A DNA stretch of 64,000 nt, taken from positions 2,631,501 through 2,695,500 of the forward strand of contig NZ_CP048411.1 in the NCBI RefSeq assembly GCF_019355055.1. The letters run 5' to 3'. Of the stretch, positions 9,697 to 18,243 are shown one piece after another (position 1 is the stretch's first letter; every line of letters begins with the position of its first letter). The position numbers were made by a program, and so were the translations under genes. Under the pieces are notes generated by a model. That model ran no database searches. It was not told where the DNA came from and was given only the letters and a program-made list of their open reading frames with translations. The stretch comes from Pseudomonas sp. MTM4 (GTDB taxonomy: Bacteria; Pseudomonadota; Gammaproteobacteria; Pseudomonadales; Pseudomonadaceae).

Positions 9697-10959
9697 ATGC
9701 TGACTGCCGTCAGAACTAAACCCGCATACGCTCGCCTTACCCTCGCCGTCGCGGCCGCCTCGCTGTCGCCCCTGGTGCAGGCCGATTTCCTCGAAGACAG
9801 CAGCGCCACGCTGCAAACTCACAACATCTACCTGAATCGTGATTTTCGCGAAGGGGATGGTCAGTCCAAACGTGAGGAATGGTCGCAGGGCTTTCTGCTC
9901 AATATTGAATCCGGTTTCACCGAAGGCACCGTGGGCTTTGGCCTCGATGCCATGGGCATGCTCGGCATCAAGCTGGACTCCGGCGGCGGCCGCACCGGCA
10001 CCGATCTGCTCCCGGTGCATGACGATGGCAGCACCCCGGATGAATTCAGCCGACTCGGGCTGACGGCCAAGGCGAAGATTTCCGAGACCGAGCTGCGCTA
10101 CGGCAGCCACATTCCCGAAACGCCAGTGGTGAAGGCCAGCGACAGCCGCACCCTGCCCCAGGTGTTCGAAGGCACGATGCTGGTGTCTCAGGACGTGGCC
10201 GGCCTGACCCTGAGCGGTGGCCGTCTGGACAAGGTTATCGATCGCGCCTCGACCAACTCCCAGGATCTGCAGATCAACAACAAGAACGGTCGTTTCGACA
10301 GCGCCGCCGAAGCCGATCATCTGACGTTCGCCGGAGCCAAGTACGAATTCAGCGATCGGTTCACCGGCACCTATTACGCGGCGGAGCTGGACGACATCTA
10401 CCGTCAGCACTTCTTCAATCTGCAAATGGTACAGCCGCTGGGCGAGGCCTCCGCGCTGACCGCCGACCTGAGGCTGATGATCAGCGACGACACCGGCGCG
10501 GCCAATGCCGGCAAGATCGACAACCAGGCCTGGAACGGGATGGTCGGGTACAGCCTGGGCGGCCATAAGGTCAGCCTCGCCTATCAGCAAATGAACGGTG
10601 ACACCGGCTACGCCTACATCGATGGCGGCGACCCATACCTGGTCAACTTCGTCCAGATCAACGACTTCGCCAATGCCGAAGAACGCTCCTGGCAAGCCCG
10701 TTACGATTACAACTTTGCTTCCATCGGCATACCCGGCCTGACCTTCCTGACCCGCTACATCTCCGGCGACAACGCCGAGTACACCGGCGGCAGCAACGGC
10801 AGCGAGTGGGAGCGCGACATCGAGCTCAAGTACGTGGTGCAGAGCGGGCCGCTGAAGAATGTCGCGGTGCGCATGCGTAACGCCATGTTCCGCTCCGATT
10901 TCGCCCGCGATGCCGATGAAAACCGTTTGATCGTCAGCTACAGCCTGCCGATCTGGTAA
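9697..10959 (+). CDS. opdH: OprD-family outer-membrane porin, probably tricarboxylate-specific (OpdH-like)
   Basis: This is a 420-residue beta-barrel precursor. The start at 9697 has GGAGA eight bases upstream and gives a normal signal peptide cleaved at VQA-DFLEDSS. DFLEDSSATLQTHNIYLNRDFRE is the typical mature N-terminus of the Pseudomonas OprD/Opd porins, and the chain ends with the barrel-type aromatic residue W (YSLPIW). It leads the tctCBA operon with a 32-base gap to tctC. In P. aeruginosa the porin in this position is OpdH, which takes up cis-aconitate and related tricarboxylates. OprD family is certain; OpdH orthology is inferred from context. Confidence 0.85.
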   Translation: MLTAVRTKPAYARLTLAVAAASLSPLVQADFLEDSSATLQTHNIYLNRDFREGDGQSKREEWSQGFLLNIESGFTEGTVGFGLDAMGMLGIKLDSGGGRTGTDLLPVHDDGSTPDEFSRLGLTAKAKISETELRYGSHIPETPVVKASDSRTLPQVFEGTMLVSQDVAGLTLSGGRLDKVIDRASTNSQDLQINNKNGRFDSAAEADHLTFAGAKYEFSDRFTGTYYAAELDDIYRQHFFNLQMVQPLGEASALTADLRLMISDDTGAANAGKIDNQAWNGMVGYSLGGHKVSLAYQQMNGDTGYAYIDGGDPYLVNFVQINDFANAEERSWQARYDYNFASIGIPGLTFLTRYISGDNAEYTGGSNGSEWERDIELKYVVQSGPLKNVAVRMRNAMFRSDFARDADENRLIVSYSLPIW

Positions 10960-10991
10960 AGCACCCACAATAAGAATCAAAAGGAGACACC

Positions 10992-11966
10992 ATGGAAACT
11001 GCTATCCGCCGTATCGCCCTGCTCTCGTCCTGCCTGGTCCTGTCCAGCCAGTTGTTCGCCGAGCCCAAGCGCCCCGAATGCATCGCCCCGGCCAAACCCG
11101 GCGGCGCCTTCGACCTGACCTGCAAACTGGCCCAGAGCGGTCTGAAGGATGAAGGCCTGCTCGAATCACCGATGCGCGTTACCTACATGCCCGGCGGTGT
11201 CGGTGCCGTGGCCTACAACGCGGTGATCGCCCAGCGCGCTGACGATCCGGCGACCATCACCGCGTTCTCCAGCGGCTCGCTGCTGAACCTGGCACAAGGC
11301 AAGTTCGGTCGCTATGACGAAACCAACGTGCGCTGGCTGGCCGGCATCGGCACCGACTACGGCGCCATTTCAGTACGGGCGGACGCGCCTTACCAGAACC
11401 TCGACGACCTAATCGCCGCAGTCAAGAAAGACCCCAGCAGTGTAGTCTTCGGTGCTGGCGCCACCATCGGTGGGCAGGACTGGATGCAGACCGCGCTGAT
11501 CGCCCGCGCCGCTGGCGTCGATCCAAAGAAACTGCGCTATGTCGCCTTCGAGGGCGGCGGCGAAACTCTCACCGCCATGCTCGGCGGTCATGTCCAGATC
11601 ACCAGCAGCGGTTTGGCCGAGGTCGCGCCACAGCTCGAAGCCGGCAAGATTCGCATCCTCGCGGTGCTTTCCGATGACCGTCTGCCAGGCAAGATGTCGG
11701 ACATTCCGACCGCCAAGGAACAGGGCTACGACATCAGCTGGCCGGTAATTCGCGGCTTCTACATGGGCCCGGAAGTCAGCGATGAAGACTTCAACTGGTG
11801 GAAGACGCAGTTCGACAGCCTGCTCGCCACTGAAGGGTTCGCCAGGCTGCGCGAGCAACGTGACCTGTTCCCGCTGTCGATGACCGGGGATGAGCTCACC
11901 GCCCTGGTCAACAAGCAGGTGACTGATTACAAGGCTCTCGCCGCCGAGTTCGGCCTGGTCAAGTAA
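10992..11966 (+). CDS. tctC: TctC tricarboxylate-binding protein (Bug family)
   Basis: This 324-residue periplasmic solute receptor has a signal peptide (about residues 1-24, cleaved near LFA-EPKRP) and the Bug/TctC fold (ECIAPAKPGGAFDLTCKLAQ, YMPGGVGAVAYN, AFEGGGETLTAMLGGHV). It captures a tricarboxylate for the TctAB permease. The ATG has a strong AAGGAG site. Position between porin and tctB fixes the role. Confidence 0.92.
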   Translation: METAIRRIALLSSCLVLSSQLFAEPKRPECIAPAKPGGAFDLTCKLAQSGLKDEGLLESPMRVTYMPGGVGAVAYNAVIAQRADDPATITAFSSGSLLNLAQGKFGRYDETNVRWLAGIGTDYGAISVRADAPYQNLDDLIAAVKKDPSSVVFGAGATIGGQDWMQTALIARAAGVDPKKLRYVAFEGGGETLTAMLGGHVQITSSGLAEVAPQLEAGKIRILAVLSDDRLPGKMSDIPTAKEQGYDISWPVIRGFYMGPEVSDEDFNWWKTQFDSLLATEGFARLREQRDLFPLSMTGDELTALVNKQVTDYKALAAEFGLVK

Positions 11967-12027
11967 CACCCCGCTTGCAGTGGCTTCCGGATGGGAGCCG
12001 CTGCCGGCTCCTCTCGAGGTAACCCCC

Positions 12028-12471
12028 ATGTACGTTCGTGTCTTCGCCGCGGCGTGGCTGCTCGCCTGCGCCGGTCTAGCGCTGCTCGCCTGGAGTTTCG
12101 AGGCGCCTTTCGCCTACGACCCGGTCGGCCCGCGCGCCTACCCGCTTCTGCTGCTGTTTCTGATGGGCTGCGGCGCGCTCTGGCTGCTCTGCAAACCACA
12201 CGGGGAACCGACGCCTCCGTTCGATTGGATGATGGCCCGGCGAGCCCTGTTTTGCGTGTTGGTCCTGCTGGGCTACGCGCTGCTGTTCGAGACGCTCGGC
12301 TTCGTCATTACCACGGCACTGGCCACCTTCGCCCTGGGCCTGCTGTTCAACGGACGCCTGTGGCCCTGCCTGATCAGTGGCGTACTGATGGGCGTGCTGC
12401 TCTACGGCCTGTTCGACCTGTTGCTTGATGTGCCGCTGCCGCTGGGCGTGCTGCGCTTGCTGGAGAGCTGA
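12028..12471 (+). CDS. tctB: TctB small permease subunit
   Basis: The 147-residue integral membrane protein has four predicted TM helices, the usual size and topology of TctB. The start at 12028 is chosen over in-frame upstream options because GAGGT lies just before it and it gives an N-terminal TM helix (VRVFAAAWLLACAGLALL). The stop is two bases before tctA, so the pair is translationally linked. It forms the tripartite tricarboxylate transporter with TctA and TctC. Confidence 0.9.
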   Translation: MYVRVFAAAWLLACAGLALLAWSFEAPFAYDPVGPRAYPLLLLFLMGCGALWLLCKPHGEPTPPFDWMMARRALFCVLVLLGYALLFETLGFVITTALATFALGLLFNGRLWPCLISGVLMGVLLYGLFDLLLDVPLPLGVLRLLES

Positions 12472-12473
12472 AA

Positions 12474-13988
12474 ATGGAAACCTTGAACTTCTTGATGCAG
12501 GGCTTCGATGTCGCCACGCGGCCGACGAACCTGCTGGTGGCGCTGTTCGGCGCCTTCGTCGGCACCGTTGTCGGTCTGCTGCCGGGGCTGGGTCCGATCA
12601 ATGGCGTGGCCTTGCTGCTACCCCTGGCCTTTGCCCTGGGCCTGCCGCCGGAAACCGCGCTGATCCTGCTGGCTGCGGTGTACCTGGGCTGCGAATACGG
12701 CGGCCGTATCTCGGCGATCCTGCTCAACGTCCCCGGCGACGCCGCGGCAGTGATGACCACCCTCGACGGCTATCCGCTGGCACGTCAGGGCAAAGCTGGT
12801 ATCGCGCTGTCGCTGTCGGCAGTCAGTTCGTTCATCGGCAGCACCATCGCCACCTGTGGCGTGGTGCTGTTCGCGCCGCTGCTGGCGAAATGGGCAGTGG
12901 CCTTCGGCCCGGCGGAATACTTCGTGCTGATGATCTTCGCCATCGCCTGTCTTGGCGGCATGGTCGGTGACAAGCCGGTGAAAACCCTGATGGCGGCGCT
13001 GATCGGCCTGGGCCTGGCCACCGTCGGCGTGGACTCGACCACCGGTGTCTACCGCTTTACTTTCGGCAGCGTCAGCCTGTCGGATGGCATTCAGTTCGTC
13101 ATCGTGGTGATCGGCTTCTTCAGCGTCAGCGAAGTGCTGCTGATGCTGGAAAAGACCCACAGCGGGCAGAAAGCGGTAAAGGCCAGCGGACGCCTGCTGT
13201 TCAACTTCAAGGAGTTCTGCCTGACGTTCTGGACCATGGTGCGCAGCGCCCTGGCCGGCTTCGTCATCGGCACCCTGCCCGGCGCCGGCGCCACTATCGC
13301 CAGTGCCATGACCTACATGAGCGAGAAGCGCATGGCCGGTGAAAAGGGCCGGTTCGGTGATGGCGACTTGCGTGGTCTGGCCGCCCCGGAAGCCGCCAAT
13401 AACGCTTCCGCCTGCGGATCGCTGATTCCGATGCTCACCCTGGGCGTGCCCGGCTCGGGTACCACGGCGGTGATGATCGGCGCGTTGACGCTGTACAACA
13501 TCACGCCTGGCCCGCTGCTATTCGAACAGCAGCCCGACGTGGTCTGGGGTCTGATCGCCTCGCTGTTCATCGGCAACGTCATTCTGCTGGTCATGAACAT
13601 TCCGCTGGTCGGGCTGTTCTCCAAGATGCTCAGCGTGCCCAACTGGGTGCTGGTGCCGGCAATCACCGCCATCAGCGTGGTCGGCGTCTATTCGGTGCAC
13701 AGCACGACGTTCGACCTGGTACTGATGGTCGGCCTCGGGGTATTCGGCTATCTGCTGCGCAAGCTGGAGTTCCCGCTGTCGGCGCTGATCCTCGGTTTCG
13801 TCCTCGGCGAGATGATGGAAGACAACCTGCGCCGCGCACTGTCGATCTCCGCAGGCGATCTGGGCATCCTCTGGGGCAGCCCGATCACCCTCGTGCTGTG
13901 GGCGATGGCCGCGCTGATGCTGGCTATGCCCGGCCTGCGCTGGTGGCGTCAACGCAGCCGCGCCAAATTGAACGAGGCGCACGCCTGA
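12474..13988 (+). CDS. tctA: TctA large permease subunit
   Basis: This 504-residue membrane protein has about twelve TM helices and the TctA signature (GTVVGLLPGLGPINGVALLLP region near residue 25-45, then a second PGAGATIASAMTYMSEKR region near 265-285, reflecting the internal repeat). It is the translocating channel of the secondary, cation-coupled tricarboxylate transporter. It follows tctB by two bases and precedes an AbrB-type gene by one. Confidence 0.93.
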   Translation: METLNFLMQGFDVATRPTNLLVALFGAFVGTVVGLLPGLGPINGVALLLPLAFALGLPPETALILLAAVYLGCEYGGRISAILLNVPGDAAAVMTTLDGYPLARQGKAGIALSLSAVSSFIGSTIATCGVVLFAPLLAKWAVAFGPAEYFVLMIFAIACLGGMVGDKPVKTLMAALIGLGLATVGVDSTTGVYRFTFGSVSLSDGIQFVIVVIGFFSVSEVLLMLEKTHSGQKAVKASGRLLFNFKEFCLTFWTMVRSALAGFVIGTLPGAGATIASAMTYMSEKRMAGEKGRFGDGDLRGLAAPEAANNASACGSLIPMLTLGVPGSGTTAVMIGALTLYNITPGPLLFEQQPDVVWGLIASLFIGNVILLVMNIPLVGLFSKMLSVPNWVLVPAITAISVVGVYSVHSTTFDLVLMVGLGVFGYLLRKLEFPLSALILGFVLGEMMEDNLRRALSISAGDLGILWGSPITLVLWAMAALMLAMPGLRWWRQRSRAKLNEAHA

Positions 13989-13989
13989 C

Positions 13990-15015
13990 ATGCCGCAGCC
14001 CAGGCTTCCAGCCTGGTGGGCGACGCCTCTGGTCGGCGCCCTCGGCGGCTGGCTGGCAAGCCTAGCGAACTGGCCGTTGCCCTGGATGGTCGGTTCGCTG
14101 TTGGCAGTCATCGCGGTGCGCTGCAGTGGCTGGCTGGTAAAGGAAGTCCCTTATGGACGGCAAACCGGGCAATGGTTGATCGCCAGCGCCATCGGCCTGC
14201 ATTTCACCAGCGAGGTCATGCAGCAGGTCATCGAGCACTTCGGCGTGATCCTCGCCGGCGCGCTGGGCACCCTGCTGCTGAGCCTGATCGGCCTCGCCAT
14301 TCTCCTGCGCAGCGGCACCGACCGCGCCACCGCGTTCTTCTCCAGCATGCCGGGCGGCGCCAGCGAGATGGTCAATCTGGCCGGACGCCATGCCGCACAG
14401 CCGGCAATGGTCGCCGCCGCCCACAGCCTGCGCTTGCTGCTGGTGGTGCTGATCGTCCCGGCGCTGTTCACCTGGAGCCTGCCGCCAGTGGATGCCCCAC
14501 CACCAGCGCCCGTGAGCTGGCCGTGGCTGGCGGTGTTGCTGCCAGCTGGCGCGCTGCTGGCTCTGCTATGGAAGAAGTTCGGTCAACCCAACCCCTGGAT
14601 GCTTGGGCCTCTGACCGCTTGCGCTGCAGCCAGCGTTGGCTTCGATCTGCATTTAGGCCTGCCGGATGGGGTAGGCCAGTTCGGCCAATGGCTGATCGGA
14701 TGCTCGCTGGGTTGTCACTTCGACCGACCGTTCTTTCGCAGCGCGCCTCGATTCCTGCTGCGTATCCTGTTGTTCACGCTGCTGGCGATGCTCGCCGCAG
14801 CGGGTCTAGCCGAGGCGCTGGGCTGGGCGGCGACGCTGAACCAGACGTCGCTGATGCTGGGGATGATGCCGGGCGGCATCACCGAGCTGTGCCTGACGGC
14901 CGAAGCATTACAATTATCAGTGGCGCTGGTGACGGCGCTACAGGTGCTGAGATTGTTTCTGGTGATGTTTCTAGCCGAGCCGCTGTTTCGGCTTTGGCAG
15001 CGGACCACGCTTTAA
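13990..15015 (+). CDS. AbrB-family (duplicated) integral membrane protein
   Basis: The 341-residue protein has about ten hydrophobic segments in two related halves. FFSSMPGGASEMVNLAG in the first half and MLGMMPGGITELCLTAE in the second mark the repeated Gneg_AbrB_dup module. Despite the name these are membrane proteins and not transcription factors; some have been linked to ammonia-monooxygenase-like annotations in error. It starts one base after tctA and is followed directly by a terminator, so it is the last gene of the tricarboxylate operon. A role as accessory transporter or exporter is inferred only from the operon. Confidence 0.82.
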   Translation: MPQPRLPAWWATPLVGALGGWLASLANWPLPWMVGSLLAVIAVRCSGWLVKEVPYGRQTGQWLIASAIGLHFTSEVMQQVIEHFGVILAGALGTLLLSLIGLAILLRSGTDRATAFFSSMPGGASEMVNLAGRHAAQPAMVAAAHSLRLLLVVLIVPALFTWSLPPVDAPPPAPVSWPWLAVLLPAGALLALLWKKFGQPNPWMLGPLTACAAASVGFDLHLGLPDGVGQFGQWLIGCSLGCHFDRPFFRSAPRFLLRILLFTLLAMLAAAGLAEALGWAATLNQTSLMLGMMPGGITELCLTAEALQLSVALVTALQVLRLFLVMFLAEPLFRLWQRTTL

Positions 15016-15038
15016 CCCGCCGATGGCGGGTTCTTTTT
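15014..15038 (+). terminator. Rho-independent terminator of the tct operon
   Basis: An eight-base-pair perfect stem (AACCCGCC / GGCGGGTT) with a three-base loop GAT is followed by CTTTTT. The stem begins inside the TAA stop codon of the AbrB-type gene. Confidence 0.9.
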
Positions 15039-15089
15039 ATCGATTGGCACTTGGCCTCTGCCGTGCGCGCAATGGCGCGCTGCACCGCT

Positions 15090-16319
15090 TTACCCAAAGA
15101 ACCAGTAGCAGACCAGGATTGCCGCCGTAATCCCGGCGAAGTCCGCCACCAACGCGCACCCCACCGCATGCCGCGCACGCTGGATGCCGACCGCACCAAA
15201 ATACACGGCAAGCACATAGAAGGTGGTCTCGGTGCTGCCTTGCACCGTCGCCGCGATCAGCGCCGGGAAGCTGTCGACGCCGTGGTTCTGCATGGTCTCG
15301 ATCAGCATCGCCCGCGCCGCGCTGCCGGAGAAGGGTTTGACCAGCGCCGTGGGCAGCGCATCGACGAAACGGGTATCCCAGCCCAGTGCTTCGATCAGCC
15401 AGCGAATGCCATCCAGCCCGTAATCCAGCGCGCCGGAAGCGCGCAGCACGCCGATGGCGCAGAGCATGGCGATGAGATAGGGCAGCAGATTTTTGGAAAC
15501 CTCAAAACCTTCCTGGGCGCCCTCGATGAAGCTCTCGTAGACCGGCACCTTGCGCAGCGCCCCGACAACCAGAAAGCCGATGATCAGCCCGAACAGCGTG
15601 AGATTGCCCAGCAGCGATGACAACGATGCCAGCGCGGTGGCCGAGAGCCCGGCGAGCAGCGCCATGAAGCCGCCAAGCAGCAGCGCACCAGGAATGAAAT
15701 AGGCGAGCACCACCGGGTCCCAGATGCGCAGTCGCTGTACCAACGCCACCGCCAGCAGACCCGCTAGGGAGGAGGCGGTGGTTGCCAGCAGGATTGGCAG
15801 AAACACCAGAGTCGGATCTTCGGCGCCCTGCTGCACGCGGTACATGAAGATCGAAACCGGCAGCAACGTCAGCGATGAGGTGTTGAGTACGAGAAAAAGG
15901 ATCTGCGCGTTGCTTGCGACCGTCTTGCTGGGATTAAGCTCCTGCAGTGCACGCATGGCGCGCAGGCCGATGGGCGTCGCGGCGTTGTCCAGGCCAAGAC
16001 CATTGGCGGCGAAGTTGAGCGTGATCAGCCCCAAGGCCGGGTGCCCAGCCGGCACCTCGGGCATCAGCCGGCGAAACAGCGGCCCTAGCATGCGCGCCAG
16101 CACGTCGATCAGACCCGCCTTCTCGGCGATGCGCAGGAAACCCAGCCAGAGTGTCAGGGTGCCGAACAGCACGATCATGATTTCCACGGCCAGCTTGGCC
16201 ATGGCAAACAGGCTCTCGACCAGTGCGGCGAATACCGCCGGATCGCCGCCCAGCAGCCAGCGTCCAAGCGCGGCAACGGTGGCGATCAGAAAAAAGCCCA
16301 GCCAGAGGCCGTTGAGCAT
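15090..16319 (-). CDS. SpmA-SpmB fused nucleoside-recognition (Gate) membrane protein
   Basis: The 409-residue membrane protein is made of two halves that correspond to spore maturation proteins A and B. The N-terminal half has LAVEIMIVLFGTLTLWLGFLRIAEKAGL and GLDNAATPIGLRAMRALQELNP (SpmA-like). The C-terminal half has ALVKPFSGSAARAMLIE and GSTETTFYVLAVYFGAVG (SpmB-like). These are nucleoside-recognition/Gate domains; the gene is common in non-sporulating Gram-negatives, where its job is unknown. The ATG at 16319 was chosen because it opens with the first TM helix. It is convergent with the tct operon. Confidence 0.85.
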   Translation of the reverse strand: MLNGLWLGFFLIATVAALGRWLLGGDPAVFAALVESLFAMAKLAVEIMIVLFGTLTLWLGFLRIAEKAGLIDVLARMLGPLFRRLMPEVPAGHPALGLITLNFAANGLGLDNAATPIGLRAMRALQELNPSKTVASNAQILFLVLNTSSLTLLPVSIFMYRVQQGAEDPTLVFLPILLATTASSLAGLLAVALVQRLRIWDPVVLAYFIPGALLLGGFMALLAGLSATALASLSSLLGNLTLFGLIIGFLVVGALRKVPVYESFIEGAQEGFEVSKNLLPYLIAMLCAIGVLRASGALDYGLDGIRWLIEALGWDTRFVDALPTALVKPFSGSAARAMLIETMQNHGVDSFPALIAATVQGSTETTFYVLAVYFGAVGIQRARHAVGCALVADFAGITAAILVCYWFFG

Positions 16320-16394
16320 GTGAGTCTCCGATTTTGACTGCACGCGATGATAGCGGTGCGGCTGGTGAACAGCCATGCGCACACGTCTGAGACG

Positions 16395-16575
16395 TTCGGA
16401 GGAACGAGGGGGAAGCTGCGGCACAGGCCAAGGGAGATGACGATAACTACGCTGCGCCCGAACAATCGGCTGGCATGAACGCCGGTCGATCCTGAACCGA
16501 TATCTCGAAAGGGAGTGCGAACGCTGAAGCGATTGCAAGCCGAAGGTGGTGACTCCACCTTCGGTTGCCTTTTGC
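16395..16575 (+). ncRNA. Candidate small RNA ending in a strong terminator
   Basis: This lies in a 486-base stretch without a gene (16320-16805). At 16540-16564 there is a perfect ten-base-pair hairpin (CCGAAGGTGG / CCACCTTCGG, loop TGACT) followed by TTGCCTTTT. No plus-strand coding gene precedes it. Upstream is a short hairpin presenting GGAG in its loop (CGTTC-GGAG-GAACG near 16395-16410) and further GGGAG motifs, reminiscent of CsrA/RsmA-binding RNAs. I do not recognise a known RNA family. The 5' end is a guess and no clear promoter was found. From 16575 to 16805 I see only a GC-rich hairpin (GCCGCCC GCGA GGGCGGC, read on the minus strand) just downstream of the DUF1328 gene. Confidence 0.35.
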
Positions 16576-16805
16576 TGAGCCTGGTCCCTGAAGAGGGCAC
16601 TCCATGTACCCTTAGGTCACTCCGTCGAACAGAGCGTCCCGACCCCTTGGCTCCCCCGCTACGCGGGCTGACTGGTGTTCGCTGGGCGAATCACCTCAGT
16701 CTTTGTAGGCCCGCGCAACCACCGTGCGAAGGCACTGAATTCTGGCATCCCGCCTTTACTACATCCGTTGGCGTTGCAGCCGCCCTCGCGGGCGGCATCA
16801 CTGCA

Positions 16806-16976
16806 TCAGACACGCGGACCGCGACCTCGGCCGAAGATCAGCGAAGCGACGAACAGCACCAGGAAAACCACGAACAGGATCTTGGCGATACCCGTTGCAG
16901 TGCCAGCGATACCACCGAAGCCCAGTACCGCGGCGATGATGGCGATGATCAGAAATGTAATAGCCCAGCTCAGCAT
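16806..16976 (-). CDS. DUF1328 small membrane protein
   Basis: The 56-residue protein reads [20 protein letters not shown], then a glycine-rich [13 protein letters not shown] linker, a second hydrophobic helix and an FGRGRGPRV tail. This two-helix YtjA/DUF1328 pattern is widespread in proteobacteria, often in stress-induced genes, and has no known function. The ATG at 16976 lies behind GAGAGGTAACACC, a good ribosome binding site. The gene precedes a GC-rich hairpin. Confidence 0.9.
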   Translation of the reverse strand: MLSWAITFLIIAIIAAVLGFGGIAGTATGIAKILFVVFLVLFVASLIFGRGRGPRV

Positions 16977-17050
16977 GGTGTTACCTCTCTTCGGTTCAAG
17001 ACATCTTTTGCGGGACCGATATCAGCAATGGATCAGCTCGCGGTTTACCA

Positions 17051-17287
17051 CTAAAAAACCCAGCGTTGCTCCGACCGCACCTGCATGTAATCAATCGTCT
17101 TCGGTGCAGGGCCGGTTTGCACGATCCCTACTGGTTGAGCGTCATACATCCGGATTCGTTCCGCTGACTCATGCTGTGCCTGGCTGAGCGGTTGCGACAT
17201 CGGACGCTCGGCACCAACGATGAGAGTAACTACAGCTGCGGTTAGGAAACCTTTGCCAACCAGTGAGAAACGCGCCTGACGATTCAT
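17051..17287 (-). CDS. Small hypothetical exported or membrane-anchored protein
   Basis: This is a 78-residue protein with a basic N-terminus and one hydrophobic stretch (about residues 9-26, VGKGFLTAAVVTLIVG) that could be a signal peptide or anchor. A hydrophilic tail rich in Q, R and E follows. The start at 17287 has AAGGAG seven bases upstream; starts further upstream lack this. It is 74 bases upstream of the DUF1328 gene on the same strand and may share a transcript with it. I do not recognise a family. Confidence 0.6.
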   Translation of the reverse strand: MNRQARFSLVGKGFLTAAVVTLIVGAERPMSQPLSQAQHESAERIRMYDAQPVGIVQTGPAPKTIDYMQVRSEQRWVF

Positions 17288-17339
17288 CCTCAAACTCCTT
17301 CTAAGCATGCGGGGCATGTCTGTCTTACCCTCTGTCTTG

Positions 17340-17460
17340 CTTATTACAGTGCAGACGTCATGCCAGCCTTAAAAGATCTAATTTGTGCTTTGTTTTCAAT
17401 TAGTTAGATTGCCTATTAGTCCGATCGTCAACTTATATTGCACGATGCCTGCTTCGATCA
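17340..17460. other. AT-rich intergenic segment
   Basis: The stretch between the DUF2383 gene and the 78-residue gene contains runs such as TTAAAAGATCTAATTTG and TTTTCAATTAGTTAGATTG, clearly more AT-rich than its surroundings. It is the likely promoter region for the 78-residue gene. I could not place a confident -35/-10 pair. Confidence 0.45.
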
Positions 17461-17499
17461 CCGTGCGATTTGCATGACGGACTAATCCCGGCCTCACGC

Positions 17500-17934
17500 T
17501 CAATGGGCCGAGCCGTGGTTGAGTCTGTGAACCTTCTCGTGGCAGGCGCGTATTTTCGGCAGCTCGATGGCCAGCAACGCCCTCACATCCGGTTCGGCGG
17601 TTTTCAAGGCATCCTCGAACGCGGCGAGGATGCGTTCCTCCGTCTGATCCAGCTGATCGATGTACACGGCATCGGCATCACCGAGGCGCGCTTTGGTGTC
17701 GGCATACATCTCGCGTAATTTGCCGGCGGTGGTGCCGCCCTGGGCCGGTTGCTCCTGGTTGGCAGCGACTTTCACCGACAGCGCCTGAATGATGTGGGTC
17801 TTGGCCTGCGCGAGGTCACGGAACAGATGCTGCAACTCGACGTCCTTTACGACCTCAAGCGCGTGTTGGTAGAAATGCTGGCCGTCGCGGGTGATCTCGA
17901 TAAGCTCGTTGAGCTGACTCATGTTCTGGTTCAT
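17500..17934 (-). CDS. PA2169-family (DUF2383) four-helix-bundle protein
   Basis: The 144-residue all-helical protein (LNELIEITRDGQHFYQHALEVV, then LQHLFRDLAQAKTHIIQAL, and later LDQTEERILAAFEDAL and IRACHEKVHRLNH) fits the ferritin-like/DUF2383 family found in Pseudomonas stress regulons. Function is not established. The ATG at 17934 is preceded by GGAGG with four to five bases spacing; a second ATG four codons later is too far from it. The 309 bases between this gene and algB (17935-18243) hold both upstream regions; I found no convincing AlgU or sigma-70 promoter there. Confidence 0.8.
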   Translation of the reverse strand: MNQNMSQLNELIEITRDGQHFYQHALEVVKDVELQHLFRDLAQAKTHIIQALSVKVAANQEQPAQGGTTAGKLREMYADTKARLGDADAVYIDQLDQTEERILAAFEDALKTAEPDVRALLAIELPKIRACHEKVHRLNHGSAH

Positions 17935-18243
17935 ATGGCCTCCGGGATGACTGCTACGATGCGCGAACCGAAGCCGGTCGAGCGCGTTCCGAAGGTTTGG
18001 CCGCAAGCGGCGTGCCAGACGAACGCAAAGCCCGGTGCCTTCATAATCAAACACTTGCGCGAGCGTTCCGCTTGATGATTGATTGCAGGGTGCAGGAAAG
18101 GCCCAATGACACCGTGCAACTTGCAAGCCTTTTCGTAGACTAAAGCAGGCGCCAACATAGGCTCGGCGATCCGAGCACTCGACGAGACACGACTATCCAC
18201 CCGATTCGCCAGCAAAGACCGCCTTTGCCTGACTGGAGCATCC

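Noticed and set aside
9667..10980. 437-codon frame antisense to the OprD-family porin
   Set aside because: Shadow of the porin gene, which has a perfect signal peptide and family match.
14016..15620. 534-codon frame across the AbrB-type gene and the terminator
   Set aside because: Out of frame with a well-supported gene and runs through a strong terminator.
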